Assembly: GCF_003664035.1 (NCBI RefSeq)
Contig: NZ_RCCK01000014.1
Span: forward strand, 580,230-644,229
DNA: 64,000 bases
Source of the DNA: Pedobacter alluvionis
GTDB lineage: Bacteria; Bacteroidota; Bacteroidia; Sphingobacteriales; Sphingobacteriaceae
Direction of reading: 5' to 3'
A program made the position numbers and the translations under genes. The notes below the pieces were generated by a model. It did no database searches, was not told the DNA's origin, and was given only the letters and a program-made list of their open reading frames with translations. Positions 54,897 through 63,948 of the stretch are shown piece after piece (position 1 is the stretch's first letter; every line of letters starts with the position of its first letter).

Positions 54897-55167
54897 GTTA
54901 ATACTGTCAAATTATTGTTCTGTCAGATATTACGATCTGACAGAAGATTTGTTCACAAGCTGGATTGAATTTGTCAACAATTAATTATATATCTATCATA
55001 AACTAATCACAAGTCAGATGGTAACATCTGACTGCACTCCTACTCCATGGCCTGTATCCCTACAGACCTCCAAAATACATTAAAGACTCCCAAAGTTTTC
55101 CAACACACAGTTCTTTAAGCTTCAGAAGAAATATTCACAATTCATTTCATAATAACGCCAGTCAACT
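54897..55167. other. Gene-free stretch with further hairpins before folC
   Basis: A perfect 11-bp stem (TTCTGTCAGAT, six-base loop) lies at 54918-54945 and a perfect 8-bp stem (GTCAGATG, loop GTAA) at 55013-55032; they share the core GTCAGAT. A third weak stem GCCTGT/ACAGAC follows near 55049-55068. None has a T-run, so they are not terminators. No gene was found. Confidence 0.6.
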
Positions 55168-55175
55168 TATATTTG
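55168..55175 (+). promoter_or_regulatory. Predicted -7 promoter box of folC
   Basis: TATATTTG matches TAnnTTTG exactly. Its TTG (55173-55175) is in frame with folC, but the real start is ATG 55185, giving a leader of only a few bases. Confidence 0.6.
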
Positions 55176-55184
55176 ACGCATATT

Positions 55185-56474
55185 ATGAACTACCAACAAA
55201 CGCTTGATTTTTTATACAGTAAACTCCCGATGTTTACCCGCGTTGGCGTCTCCGCTTTCAAAAAAGATTTAACCAATACCATTATTCTTTGTGAGGCTTT
55301 GGATAATCCGCAGGATAAATTTAAAAGTATCCATGTGGCAGGTACCAATGGAAAAGGATCTACATCACACATGTTAGCCTCAGTATTGCAGGCACAGGGA
55401 TACAAAACGGGGCTTTACACCTCTCCCCACTTAAAAGATTTCCGCGAACGCATCCGAATAAACGGAAAAATGATGAGCAAGACTGAAGTGGCATCGTTCG
55501 TAAAAGATCAACAAAAATTGATAGAAAAAACTGAGCCTTCTTTTTTCGAGGTAACGGTTGCCATGGCATTCGATTATTTTGCAAAAAATGAGGTAGATGT
55601 AGCCGTAATCGAAGTGGGTTTGGGCGGAAGATTAGATTCTACTAATATCATTACACCACAAATTTCGGTCATCACCAACATCAGCCTCGACCATATAAAT
55701 ATGCTGGGCAATACACTGGCAGAAATTGCAGGTGAAAAGGCAGGGATCATTAAAAAAAATATCCCAGTAATAATTGGCGAAACCCAGGAAGAATCGGGAC
55801 CGGTTTTCATTAAAAAAGCCATAGCTGAGAATGCCCCTATTGTTTTTGCGGATTCAGTGTTAACTGCCCAAGATTTTAAAATAAAAAACAGTAAACTTTC
55901 CTTATCCGTTTATCAGGATGGTAAAATCAAATACAAAGATCTTCAAAGCGACCTTACCGGTGTTTATCAGCATAAAAACATCCTAACCGTTTTAGAAACA
56001 CTAGCTGTACTGAATGAGAAAGCAGAAATTAAAACCGATCAGGAAAGTATTTATAAAGGAATAAGCCAGGTAAAAAAACAAACCGGTTTACAGGGCCGTT
56101 GGCAAACTTTGGGTAAAAACCCATTGGTAATCTGCGATACCGGGCATAACGAAGCTGGGATTAGAGAAGTAATTAAAAATATCGCGCAAACACCTTATGA
56201 GAAATTACATATTGTTTTCGGTATGGTAAACGATAAGGATATTTCGAAAGTGTTGTCTCTGATGCCAAAAAATGCCATTTATTATTTCTGCAAACCCGAT
56301 TTAGAACGCGGTTTAGCCGCAAATGCCTTAAAAGAACAGGCGGCAGCATTTAACTTAAACGGAAACAGTTATGCGTCAGTTGCCGAAGCAAAAGCAACTG
56401 CCATTCAGGCAGCCGGTACAAAAGACCTTATTTTTATAGGTGGAAGTACATTTGTAGTGGCCGAAGCGATATAA
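55185..56474 (+). CDS. folC: Folylpolyglutamate / dihydrofolate synthase
   Basis: FolC adds glutamate to dihydropteroate and to folates, an ATP-dependent ligase reaction in the cytosol. The start is ATG 55185 (MNYQQTLDFLYSKLPMF). The 429 residues show the P-loop VAGTNGKGSTSHM, SPHLKDFRERI, VEVGLGGRLDSTN, and NISLDHINMLG, followed by the C-terminal domain with DTGHNEAGI. It is a usual Mur-ligase-family neighbour of the TonB-type operon in this phylum. It does not seem to share its transcript, since a terminator and a promoter lie between. Confidence 0.95.
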   Translation: MNYQQTLDFLYSKLPMFTRVGVSAFKKDLTNTIILCEALDNPQDKFKSIHVAGTNGKGSTSHMLASVLQAQGYKTGLYTSPHLKDFRERIRINGKMMSKTEVASFVKDQQKLIEKTEPSFFEVTVAMAFDYFAKNEVDVAVIEVGLGGRLDSTNIITPQISVITNISLDHINMLGNTLAEIAGEKAGIIKKNIPVIIGETQEESGPVFIKKAIAENAPIVFADSVLTAQDFKIKNSKLSLSVYQDGKIKYKDLQSDLTGVYQHKNILTVLETLAVLNEKAEIKTDQESIYKGISQVKKQTGLQGRWQTLGKNPLVICDTGHNEAGIREVIKNIAQTPYEKLHIVFGMVNDKDISKVLSLMPKNAIYYFCKPDLERGLAANALKEQAAAFNLNGNSYASVAEAKATAIQAAGTKDLIFIGGSTFVVAEAI

Positions 56475-56541
56475 AATCTTTACATAAACTTCAAAGTAGC
56501 TTTATCTAAATTGATTACTTTAGCCATTTAACTAAAACACA

Positions 56542-58200
56542 ATGAACAAAATATCCCGTCTAATCTTTACCATTTCTATTTTTTCGATCTCACTTTCCTC
56601 AGCTCAAACCAAAAAAACTGCCACAGTGCCTTCAAAAGCATTTCCAGCGGAGGTTGCACGCCCCAAATTGGTGGTTGGCTTAGTGGTCGACCAAATGCGT
56701 TGGGATTATTTATACCGCTACTATAACCGCTATAGCAATGGTGGATTTAAAAGATTAATCAACGAAGGTTTTTCTGTGGAAAATACCTTCATCCCCTATA
56801 CCCCAACTTATACTGCATGTGGCCATACTTGTATTTACACGGGTTCCGTTCCGGCTGTTCATGGTATTATCGGTAACGATTGGTACGATCCTGAAACCAA
56901 AAAGAGTGTGTATTGTACAGAGGATTCTTCGGTATCTACTGTTGGCAGTACCCCGTCATCAGAAGGTAATATGTCGCCAAAAAATATGCTAACCACAACC
57001 ATTACAGACGAGTTGAGATTAGCCACTAACTTTAAAGGCAAAGTAATCGGAATTTCATTAAAAGATAGAGGTTCCATCCTTCCGGCCGGCCACGCGGCAA
57101 ATGCAGCATATTGGTACCAGGGTAGTACCGGAAACTGGATTACCAGCACCTATTATATGAAAGAAGTGCCCACCTGGATTGCCGATTATAATAAACTGAA
57201 ACTAGCGAACAAGTTTTATGCAAAAAACTGGGAAACTTTATACCCCATCAATACCTATGTAAACAGTACCAAAGATGAGAATGCTTACGAAGGTAAATCA
57301 AGCACATTTCCACACCAATTAACGCAAAACGTTGATAAAAATTTCGATGCCATCAGAAGCACCCCTTATGGCAATACCATTACTTTAGATCTGGCCAAAT
57401 TAGCCATCCTATCAGAAGATTTAGGTCAGGATAATATTACAGATTTCCTGGCGGTTAGCTGCTCATCTACCGATTATGTTGGTCATGCCTATGGTCCGAA
57501 CTCTGTAGAAGCAGAAGATACTTATTTACGTTTAGACAAAGATTTCGAAGAGTTTTTCAACTACCTGGATAAAAAAGTAGGTAAAGGAAATTATACCGTA
57601 TTTTTAACTGCTGATCATGGAGCTGCGCATGTACCAGGTTTTATGCAGGAGAACAAATTACCTTCAGGCGTAGTGAGTGACCGTGATATCGCAGACAAAT
57701 TAAATGCTTACTTAAATGATAAATTTAAAGTAAATAATGTGGTTTTAAGATCGATGAACAACCAGATCATTTTCGATCATGATAAAACCGACAAAGGTGA
57801 TGTGAGTTTCGATGTAATTAAATCAGCATCAGTAGAATTCTTAAAAAGGTTAGATGGTTTCCAAAATGCTGTTGATATCGCTAAAATATCGCAAAGCACA
57901 CTTCAGGAAATCCAGAAAAAAATGATTACCAATGGATACAACGCCCGTAGAAGTGGTGATATCTATTATGTTTTACAACCAAACTGGTTTAACGGTAGCA
58001 GTACAGGTACAACCCACGGGAACTGGAATCCATACGATTCGCACATTCCATTGGTTTTTATGGGCTGGGGAATCAAATCAGGCGCTTCTAATAAAACACA
58101 TTACATGACCGATATTGCACCAACGCTGGCTGCGCTGCTCCATATTCAGATGCCAAATGGTAATGTTGGAGAACCAATCACAGAGATTACAAACAAATAA
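56542..58200 (+). CDS. pafA: PafA-type alkaline phosphatase, secreted
   Basis: PafA is a periplasmic, calcium-tolerant phosphomonoesterase of the alkaline phosphatase superfamily, with a Thr nucleophile. The 552 residues have a signal peptide (ending SSAQ). Residues that correspond to the Elizabethkingia PafA site are all seen: Asp50 (VVDQMRWD), Thr91 (PTYTACGHT), Asn112 (GND), Lys174 and Arg176 (SLKDRGS), Asp311 and His315 (DYVGHAYG), Asp358-His359 (TADHG) and His492 (THGNW). Spacing agrees with the known enzyme as I remember it. It probably supplies phosphate from sugar or nucleotide phosphates. A terminator follows. Confidence 0.94.
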   Translation: MNKISRLIFTISIFSISLSSAQTKKTATVPSKAFPAEVARPKLVVGLVVDQMRWDYLYRYYNRYSNGGFKRLINEGFSVENTFIPYTPTYTACGHTCIYTGSVPAVHGIIGNDWYDPETKKSVYCTEDSSVSTVGSTPSSEGNMSPKNMLTTTITDELRLATNFKGKVIGISLKDRGSILPAGHAANAAYWYQGSTGNWITSTYYMKEVPTWIADYNKLKLANKFYAKNWETLYPINTYVNSTKDENAYEGKSSTFPHQLTQNVDKNFDAIRSTPYGNTITLDLAKLAILSEDLGQDNITDFLAVSCSSTDYVGHAYGPNSVEAEDTYLRLDKDFEEFFNYLDKKVGKGNYTVFLTADHGAAHVPGFMQENKLPSGVVSDRDIADKLNAYLNDKFKVNNVVLRSMNNQIIFDHDKTDKGDVSFDVIKSASVEFLKRLDGFQNAVDIAKISQSTLQEIQKKMITNGYNARRSGDIYYVLQPNWFNGSSTGTTHGNWNPYDSHIPLVFMGWGIKSGASNKTHYMTDIAPTLAALLHIQMPNGNVGEPITEITNK

Positions 58201-58207
58201 TTTAAGG

Positions 58208-58236
58208 AAACTATGCTCACCAGCATAGTTTTTTTG
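58208..58236 (+). terminator. Terminator of pafA
   Basis: AAACTATGCT and AGCATAGTTT form a perfect 10-bp stem around CACC, followed by a T-run. Confidence 0.88.
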
Positions 58237-58439
58237 TTTTATAGATATTTAGAATGATAGCTTACCACTAACATGAACTTAGTCGACTTAGGTGGTAGAA
58301 AAACGGAAACAACTAATTATTCTCAACCAACTTAGTCACCTTAGCACACCTAAGATTATATACACTGATTTCGCATTGAGCTTATATGGTCTCAAATGTC
58401 TTATATGGTAAAAAATAAACTATATTTTATCTTAACATC

Positions 58440-58808
58440 ATGTCAACATACACCGCTACCAAACTTACGCCCATGCTCGAATCTCATGATATGCAAGAAA
58501 CGCTAAAATTCTATACCGAAATTTTAAACTTCACCTATGCATCAAAATTCGACGACCTGAGTTGGTTAAGCCTCCGCAAAGATGAGATAGAAATCATGTT
58601 CTGTAGCCCTAACGAGCATCGCAACATTCCTAAATCCATCATGAGTGGTTCACTTTACATCAATACAAACGAAGTAGCCGCGCTGTGGGAAAACTTAAAA
58701 GATCATTGCAAAATTTGTTATCCGCTCGAAGATTTTGACTACGGAATGAGGGAGTTTGCCATTTACGACAATAACGGTTATTTACTGCAGTTCGGGCAAA
58801 ATTTGTAA
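58440..58808 (+). CDS. VOC-superfamily (glyoxalase/bleomycin-resistance-like) protein
   Basis: The 122 residues form one vicinal-oxygen-chelate module: TPMLESHDMQETLKFYTEIL at the start, SWLSLRKDEIEIMF, SLYINTNEVAALWENLK, and the closing YGMREFAIYDNNGYLLQFGQ. The usual metal-site Glu and His are only partly evident, so enzymatic activity is uncertain. It stands alone between pafA and icmF; its substrate cannot be deduced. Confidence 0.85.
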   Translation: MSTYTATKLTPMLESHDMQETLKFYTEILNFTYASKFDDLSWLSLRKDEIEIMFCSPNEHRNIPKSIMSGSLYINTNEVAALWENLKDHCKICYPLEDFDYGMREFAIYDNNGYLLQFGQNL

Positions 58809-58864
58809 CTGAACCAAAAGCCATAACGGTATAGGGTATTCGTGCTTTAAGCTGCTTAATTTAG

Positions 58865-58938
58865 TACATTTGCATACCAAATATATTTGGAAACAATGAT
58901 CGGTAACCAGAGCATACCGATCGTTAAAATCCTATAGT
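58865..58938 (+). promoter_or_regulatory. icmF promoter boxes, palindrome and leader hairpin
   Basis: TACATTTG (58865-58872) and TATATTTG (58882-58889) are exact -7 boxes. The second is inside the perfect palindrome CCAAATATATTTGG (58877-58890). Downstream, AATGATCGGT and ACCGATCGTT (58896-58905 and 58916-58925 within one base) can form a 10-bp leader hairpin. No cobalamin riboswitch is visible in this short leader. Confidence 0.5.
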
Positions 58939-61900
58939 ATGCAACAAGTAGAAATCTATAAGCCTAAAAATAAAATCCGTTTTGTAACCGCTGCATCCCT
59001 TTTCGACGGACACGACGCCACCATCAACATTATGCGCCGTATCCTTCAATCTTCAGGAGCCGAGGTCATCCACCTTGGCCACAACCGGTCGGTTGATGAA
59101 GTGGTAAACTGTGCCATTCAGGAAGATGTTCAGGGTATTGCAATGACTTCTTATCAGGGCGGACACATCGAATATTTTAAATACATGCACGATCTTCTGC
59201 AAGACAGAGGTTCGGGACATATTAAAATATTTGCAGGTGGCGGTGGCGTAATCTTACCTTCAGAAATTAGAGAACTCCAGGCTTATGGAATTTCTAAAAT
59301 TTATTCTCCGGATGATGGCCGTAAAATGGGCTTGCAGGGCATGATCAATGATATGCTGATCCAAACAGATTTCGTTACCAAATCCCACATCACTAACGAG
59401 CTCGAAACCATTCCAACAAAAGATATCAAAGCCATCGCCGGGGCTATTACGGTTGCAGAAAATGATCCCGAAGGTGCCCAGAAATTTGTTGATGAATTAA
59501 AAAAACTCTCCAAAAATAATACTGCGCCTATCTTAGGCATTACCGGAACTGGCGGTGCCGGAAAATCGTCTTTAGTAGATGAACTTGTTCGGCGTTTTTT
59601 GGTAGAAGTGAAAGATAAAACTTTAGCGATCATATCAGTAGACCCTTCGAAAAGAAAAACAGGCGGGGCATTACTTGGCGACCGTATCCGCATGAATGCG
59701 ATCAACAATCCCAGGGTTTATATGCGCTCATTAGCTACCCGGCAGGCCAATCTTGCCCTATCCAAAAATGTACAGGAAAGTATCGATATCTGTAAAGCAG
59801 CAGGTTATGATTTAATTATTGTAGAAACTTCGGGCATTGGCCAATCGGATACTGAAATTACCGAACATTGCGATGTTTCGCTTTATGTGATGACGCCTGA
59901 ATTTGGTGCAGCTACGCAGTTAGAAAAAATTGACATGTTGGACTTTGCCGATTTGGTAGCCATTAATAAATTCGATAAAAGAGGTGCTTTAGATGCCTTA
60001 CGTGATGTGCGCAAGCAATATAAACGCAACCATAATATTTTCGATGCCAAAGATGACGAAATTCCTGTTTACGGCACCATGGCTTCTCAATTTAACGATC
60101 CGGGAATGAACAACCTGTTTGTGGCCTTAATGGAACAGATTAAATTAAAAACCGGAACCGATTTTAAGGCCAAAATGGAATTAACTTCCGATCAATCAGA
60201 GAAGATTTATATTATTCCACCCGATCGCATCCGCTACCTGGCAGAAATTGCCGAAGCAAGCCAGACATATAACGAATGGGTAGATAAACAGTCTACCATT
60301 GCCCGTAAAATGTACCAGCTTAAAGGTGTAATCGATTTATTAAATGAGAATAATTTACCAGACAAATCAAAAGTCTCCCCAATAGGGGGAGATTTAGAGG
60401 GGGTCTACACCTTTTTTGAAGAGCAATTAGATGGCGAATGCAAACGTTTACTCCGCCAATGGCCAGAAACCAAAAGGGCTTACAAAGAAGAGTTTTTCAT
60501 TTATAAAGTCCGCGATAAAGAAATTAAACAGCCTTTATTTTACGAATCACTTTCCAAGCTGAATATCCCAAAAGTAGCCTTACCAAGATATGAAGATTGG
60601 GGCGATATTTTAAGGTGGCTGTTAACCGAAAACCTGCCTGGAGAATTTCCCTATGCTGCAGGCGTATTTCCTTTAAAAAGAGATGGTGAAGACCCTACCA
60701 GGATGTTTGCTGGAGAAGGCGGGCCTGAAAGGACCAATAAACGTTTTCATTATGTTTCTTTAGGTCAGCCGGCGCACCGCTTATCCACCGCTTTTGATTC
60801 CGTTACCCTTTATGGCGAAGATCCCCATATCCGCCCCGATATTTACGGAAAAATCGGAAACTCTGGTGTAAGTATTGCCACTTTGGATGATGCTAAAAAA
60901 TTATACTCCGGTTTTGATCTTTGTGCGCCATCTACTTCAGTATCCATGACCATCAATGGCCCGGCACCAATGTTATTGGGCTTTTTCATGAATGCCGCAA
61001 TTGATCAGCAATGCGAAAAATACATTATTGAAAATGGTTTAGCAGAAGAAGTTGAGGCCAAAATTGTTTCAATTTACAAAGCCAAAAATATAGAAAGACC
61101 ATCATATAATGGCGTGCTTCCGGAAGGAAATGACGGCTTAGGTTTAATGCTTTTAGGCGTGACAGGCGATCAGGTTTTACCTGGCGATGTTTATGCCAGC
61201 ATAAGGGCAAAAGCCATCAGTTCAGTTAGAGGAACCGTTCAGGCCGATATTTTAAAAGAAGACCAGGCACAGAATACCTGTATATTTTCAACAGAATTTG
61301 CCTTAAGGATGATGGGCGATATCCAGAAATATTTCATCGATGAAAAAGTGAGGAATTTCTATTCCGTATCCATTTCTGGCTATCACATTGCCGAAGCTGG
61401 AGCCAACCCCATTTCACAACTGGCCTTTACCCTAAGCAACGGATTTACCTTTGTAGAATATTATTTAAGCAGGGGCATGCATATTGATGACTTTGCCCCT
61501 AACCTTTCGTTCTTTTTCTCCAATGGTATTGATCCGGAATATGCCGTTATCGGTCGCGTAGCCAGAAGAATCTGGGCCAAAGCCATCAAGAATAAATATA
61601 AAGGGAACGATCGTTCACAGAAGCTGAAATACCATATTCAAACCTCTGGTCGTTCGTTACATGCCCAGGAAATCGATTTTAACGATATCAGAACCACTTT
61701 ACAGGCACTGTACGCAATTTACGATAACTGTAATTCACTTCACACCAATGCCTATGATGAAGCCATTACCACGCCTACCGAAGAATCGGTTAGAAGGGCA
61801 ATGGCAATCCAACTGATCATTAACAGGGAATTAGGCTTAGCCAAAAACGAAAATCCGCTACAGGGCGCTTTCATTATCGAAGAGCTCACTGATCTGGTTG

Positions 61901-62328
61901 AAGATGCCGTTCTCACCGAATTTAAACGTATAAACGATCGCGGTGGTGTGCTAGGTGCGATGGAAACCATGTATCAACGCGGAAAAATCCAGGAAGAAAG
62001 TTTGTATTACGAAACCTTGAAACATACCGGCGAATATCCAATTGTAGGTGTAAATACCTTTTTAAACAAAAACGGCTCGCCTACTATTGTTCCCGGCGAA
62101 GTAATCCGTGCTACTGAAGAGGAAAAGCAGTACCAGATTTCGGCATTGCAGAAATTTCAGGACCGTAATGCAGATCGTTCAGCAGATTTACTGAAACAAT
62201 TGCAAAAATCAGCTATTGCAGGCGATAATATCTTTGAACAGTTAATGGAAACCTGTAAAATTTGCTCTTTAGGTCAAATTAGCAAAGCCCTTTATGAGGT
62301 AGGTGGACAATATAGAAGAAACATGTAA
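58939..62328 (+). CDS. icmF: Fused B12-dependent acyl-CoA mutase IcmF
   Basis: IcmF interconverts isobutyryl-CoA and n-butyryl-CoA (and related acyl-CoAs), and carries its own G-protein chaperone. The 1129 residues run: B12-binding domain (about 10-140) with DGHDATIN and the cobalt-ligating His25; a MeaB-like GTPase (about 190-470) with GTGGAGKSS, SVDPSKRKTGGALLGDRIRMN and ETSGIGQSD; a linker; and the mutase barrel (about 540-1100). Residues about 478-489 are encoded by a GC-rich hairpin that looks like a captured repeat (see findings). The full length is otherwise typical. The gene has its own promoter. Confidence 0.94.
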   Translation: MQQVEIYKPKNKIRFVTAASLFDGHDATINIMRRILQSSGAEVIHLGHNRSVDEVVNCAIQEDVQGIAMTSYQGGHIEYFKYMHDLLQDRGSGHIKIFAGGGGVILPSEIRELQAYGISKIYSPDDGRKMGLQGMINDMLIQTDFVTKSHITNELETIPTKDIKAIAGAITVAENDPEGAQKFVDELKKLSKNNTAPILGITGTGGAGKSSLVDELVRRFLVEVKDKTLAIISVDPSKRKTGGALLGDRIRMNAINNPRVYMRSLATRQANLALSKNVQESIDICKAAGYDLIIVETSGIGQSDTEITEHCDVSLYVMTPEFGAATQLEKIDMLDFADLVAINKFDKRGALDALRDVRKQYKRNHNIFDAKDDEIPVYGTMASQFNDPGMNNLFVALMEQIKLKTGTDFKAKMELTSDQSEKIYIIPPDRIRYLAEIAEASQTYNEWVDKQSTIARKMYQLKGVIDLLNENNLPDKSKVSPIGGDLEGVYTFFEEQLDGECKRLLRQWPETKRAYKEEFFIYKVRDKEIKQPLFYESLSKLNIPKVALPRYEDWGDILRWLLTENLPGEFPYAAGVFPLKRDGEDPTRMFAGEGGPERTNKRFHYVSLGQPAHRLSTAFDSVTLYGEDPHIRPDIYGKIGNSGVSIATLDDAKKLYSGFDLCAPSTSVSMTINGPAPMLLGFFMNAAIDQQCEKYIIENGLAEEVEAKIVSIYKAKNIERPSYNGVLPEGNDGLGLMLLGVTGDQVLPGDVYASIRAKAISSVRGTVQADILKEDQAQNTCIFSTEFALRMMGDIQKYFIDEKVRNFYSVSISGYHIAEAGANPISQLAFTLSNGFTFVEYYLSRGMHIDDFAPNLSFFFSNGIDPEYAVIGRVARRIWAKAIKNKYKGNDRSQKLKYHIQTSGRSLHAQEIDFNDIRTTLQALYAIYDNCNSLHTNAYDEAITTPTEESVRRAMAIQLIINRELGLAKNENPLQGAFIIEELTDLVEDAVLTEFKRINDRGGVLGAMETMYQRGKIQEESLYYETLKHTGEYPIVGVNTFLNKNGSPTIVPGEVIRATEEEKQYQISALQKFQDRNADRSADLLKQLQKSAIAGDNIFEQLMETCKICSLGQISKALYEVGGQYRRNM
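60371..60405 (+). repeat. GC-rich hairpin repeat inside icmF
   Basis: TCTCCCC and GGGGAGA (60374-60392) form a perfect 7-bp stem around AATAG, followed by GGGGGT (60398-60404). The DNA is much richer in G and C runs than the flanking codons. Similar CTCCCC/GGGGAG elements are common between genes in this phylum. Confidence 0.6.
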
Positions 62329-62360
62329 TAAAAAAAGCCCTCATCGATTTGATAAGGGCT
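62329..62360 (-). terminator. Terminator of the acyl-ACP desaturase gene
   Basis: AGCCCT pairs with AGGGCT, with ATC/GAT as an inner stem. On the minus strand the hairpin is followed by a run of seven U, so it terminates the leftward desaturase transcript; the plus strand lacks a T-run. Confidence 0.75.
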
Positions 62361-62392
62361 CATATAATTTTATTAACTAAATATTCAAATAC

Positions 62393-63373
62393 CTACCCTG
62401 CAATCCAGCTAAATTTGTAATCTATAGTAGGGTTCTTCATTCTCTCGGCAACACGTAATAAACGCGAAGGCAAAGCCATAATATAATCGCGGGCTTGTTC
62501 ACCAGCTTCATTTAAATCACGCATACCTTCTATTTTCCAATCTTCAATCAATTGTTGCATAATTTCAACATAATCAATTGCGGTATAAACACCTAAACGT
62601 TGCGCAGCATCGGTAAAGTGACCAAAAGTCTGACCAATTTTCAAACCTACCTCACGTAAGAAATGTGCAGGCATTACAATCTTTTTACGCATCATATCTT
62701 CAAAAGCCAACATCGCTTCGTTAGGATCAACCTCGAAAATACGGTTCATAAAATCTTTATAGGCTTTTGCATGTCTGGCTTCATCTGATGCGATTACACC
62801 ACACATTCTAGACAATAAAGTATCGCCATCTTTTTTTGCTAAAGAAGCAACCCTTCTGTGCGATACATTGGTAGCCAACTCCTGAAAAGAGGTATAAATA
62901 AAGTTGCGGTATGGATCGTGACCAGTACCAATATCGAAACCATCAGCAATAAGATACTGCGTAGAGATTTCCATTTGGCGCATATCTACACGGCCTGAGA
63001 GGTATAAATATTTATTTAACAAATCACCATGACGATTTTCCTCTGCAGTCCAATGGCGAACCCATTTCATCCAACCACCTTCCTCGTCTCTGCTATGTCC
63101 ATCAACCATGGCTAACCACGATTCGTAGGTAGGTAAAGCTTCTTCTGTAATGGTATCGCCAATTAAAACGGCTACTAAATCGTAAGAAAGATCTTTTGCA
63201 TTATCCCTTAAAATTCTGATATCTTGATAAAATGTTTCACTAGTAGAATCTGGTAAAAAATCAGAAGGTTGCCAGTTAGTATCGATCGGTTTCAAATAAG
63301 TTCCCATCGACTCCAGCATATATTTTTCAATATGCATCATTACTTCCCTTCTTTTATCTGCAAAAAAACTCAT
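62393..63373 (-). CDS. Acyl-ACP desaturase (ferritin-like di-iron)
   Basis: This soluble di-iron enzyme introduces a double bond in an acyl-ACP, giving unsaturated fatty acids in an oxygen-dependent way. The 326 residues contain both iron-binding motifs of the family, EENRH at 111-115 and DEARH at 197-201, and the intervening helices FIYTSFQELAT. The C-terminus ends WIAG after TIDYKFS. The length fits plant and mycobacterial stearoyl-ACP desaturases. It stands alone, with its terminator at 62329-62360 shared with the end of icmF. Confidence 0.92.
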   Translation of the reverse strand: MSFFADKRREVMMHIEKYMLESMGTYLKPIDTNWQPSDFLPDSTSETFYQDIRILRDNAKDLSYDLVAVLIGDTITEEALPTYESWLAMVDGHSRDEEGGWMKWVRHWTAEENRHGDLLNKYLYLSGRVDMRQMEISTQYLIADGFDIGTGHDPYRNFIYTSFQELATNVSHRRVASLAKKDGDTLLSRMCGVIASDEARHAKAYKDFMNRIFEVDPNEAMLAFEDMMRKKIVMPAHFLREVGLKIGQTFGHFTDAAQRLGVYTAIDYVEIMQQLIEDWKIEGMRDLNEAGEQARDYIMALPSRLLRVAERMKNPTIDYKFSWIAG

Positions 63374-63943
63374 TATTTATGCTTATATTTTTGTTAAAAA
63401 CAAAGATAACCAAATATTGTGGCAAACCTTATGATATTAACATATTTAGCACTAAATCAGTTTTAAATGTGATCAAAATCAGTAAGATTCACTTGAATGG
63501 TACCCTATAGACTGTAAGTGATGAATTTAATGTAATTCTTGTTGATTGTTTTTTATTTTTTTTGAGCGCAGTTTCCTGTACATTTAGGCTAGGTTCCATC
63601 CTGCTGTCCGTTTTACTCCGCCAATGAAGAATAGGCTACATGCTCACTCCCATCAGGGCTATTTAACCAGGGAAAGAAGAAGAAAAACAGGTAAGATGTA
63701 AAATGGATGATGGAATGGCCTCTGCGCAAATTAGCGTGATCTGCGGGAACAACCCTTAACTTTGCTTAACGCCTTAATGGTGAGAAAAAGTTTATTAATC
63801 TAATTACCATTAAGAGATTAAGGACATTAAGAAATAGAACCTTTTCCTAATCCTTTTTAACGCCTTAACAGTTTTAAATAATGTACTTCAAAAAGCCTTT
63901 AAACGAAGAAAACCCCTCAACTTATCGTTGAGGGGTTTCTTTT
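63374..63943. other. Gene-free stretch before the rRNA genes
   Basis: The part 63374-63590 is AT-rich and may hold the desaturase promoter. From 63590 to 63680 is a piece resembling a dispersed repeat (CCATCCTGCTGTCCGTTTTACTCCGCC). From 63720 to 63890 two similar segments (CTTAACGCCTTAATGGTG and TTTTAACGCCTTAACAG) repeat. A terminator ends the stretch. No gene was found. Confidence 0.55.
63911..63943 (-). terminator. Terminator after the 5S rRNA
   Basis: AACCCCTCAAC and GTTGAGGGGTT form a perfect 11-bp stem with a five-base loop. It lies just past the 5S 3' end on the minus strand and is followed by a T-rich stretch (TTCTTCGTTT). It very probably ends the rRNA operon. Confidence 0.85.
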
Positions 63944-63948
63944 TAAGA

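Noticed and set aside
58809..58938. A possible cobalamin riboswitch upstream of icmF
   Set aside because: The space is too short, and no B12-box-like sequence is visible. Only a simple hairpin and a palindrome are present.
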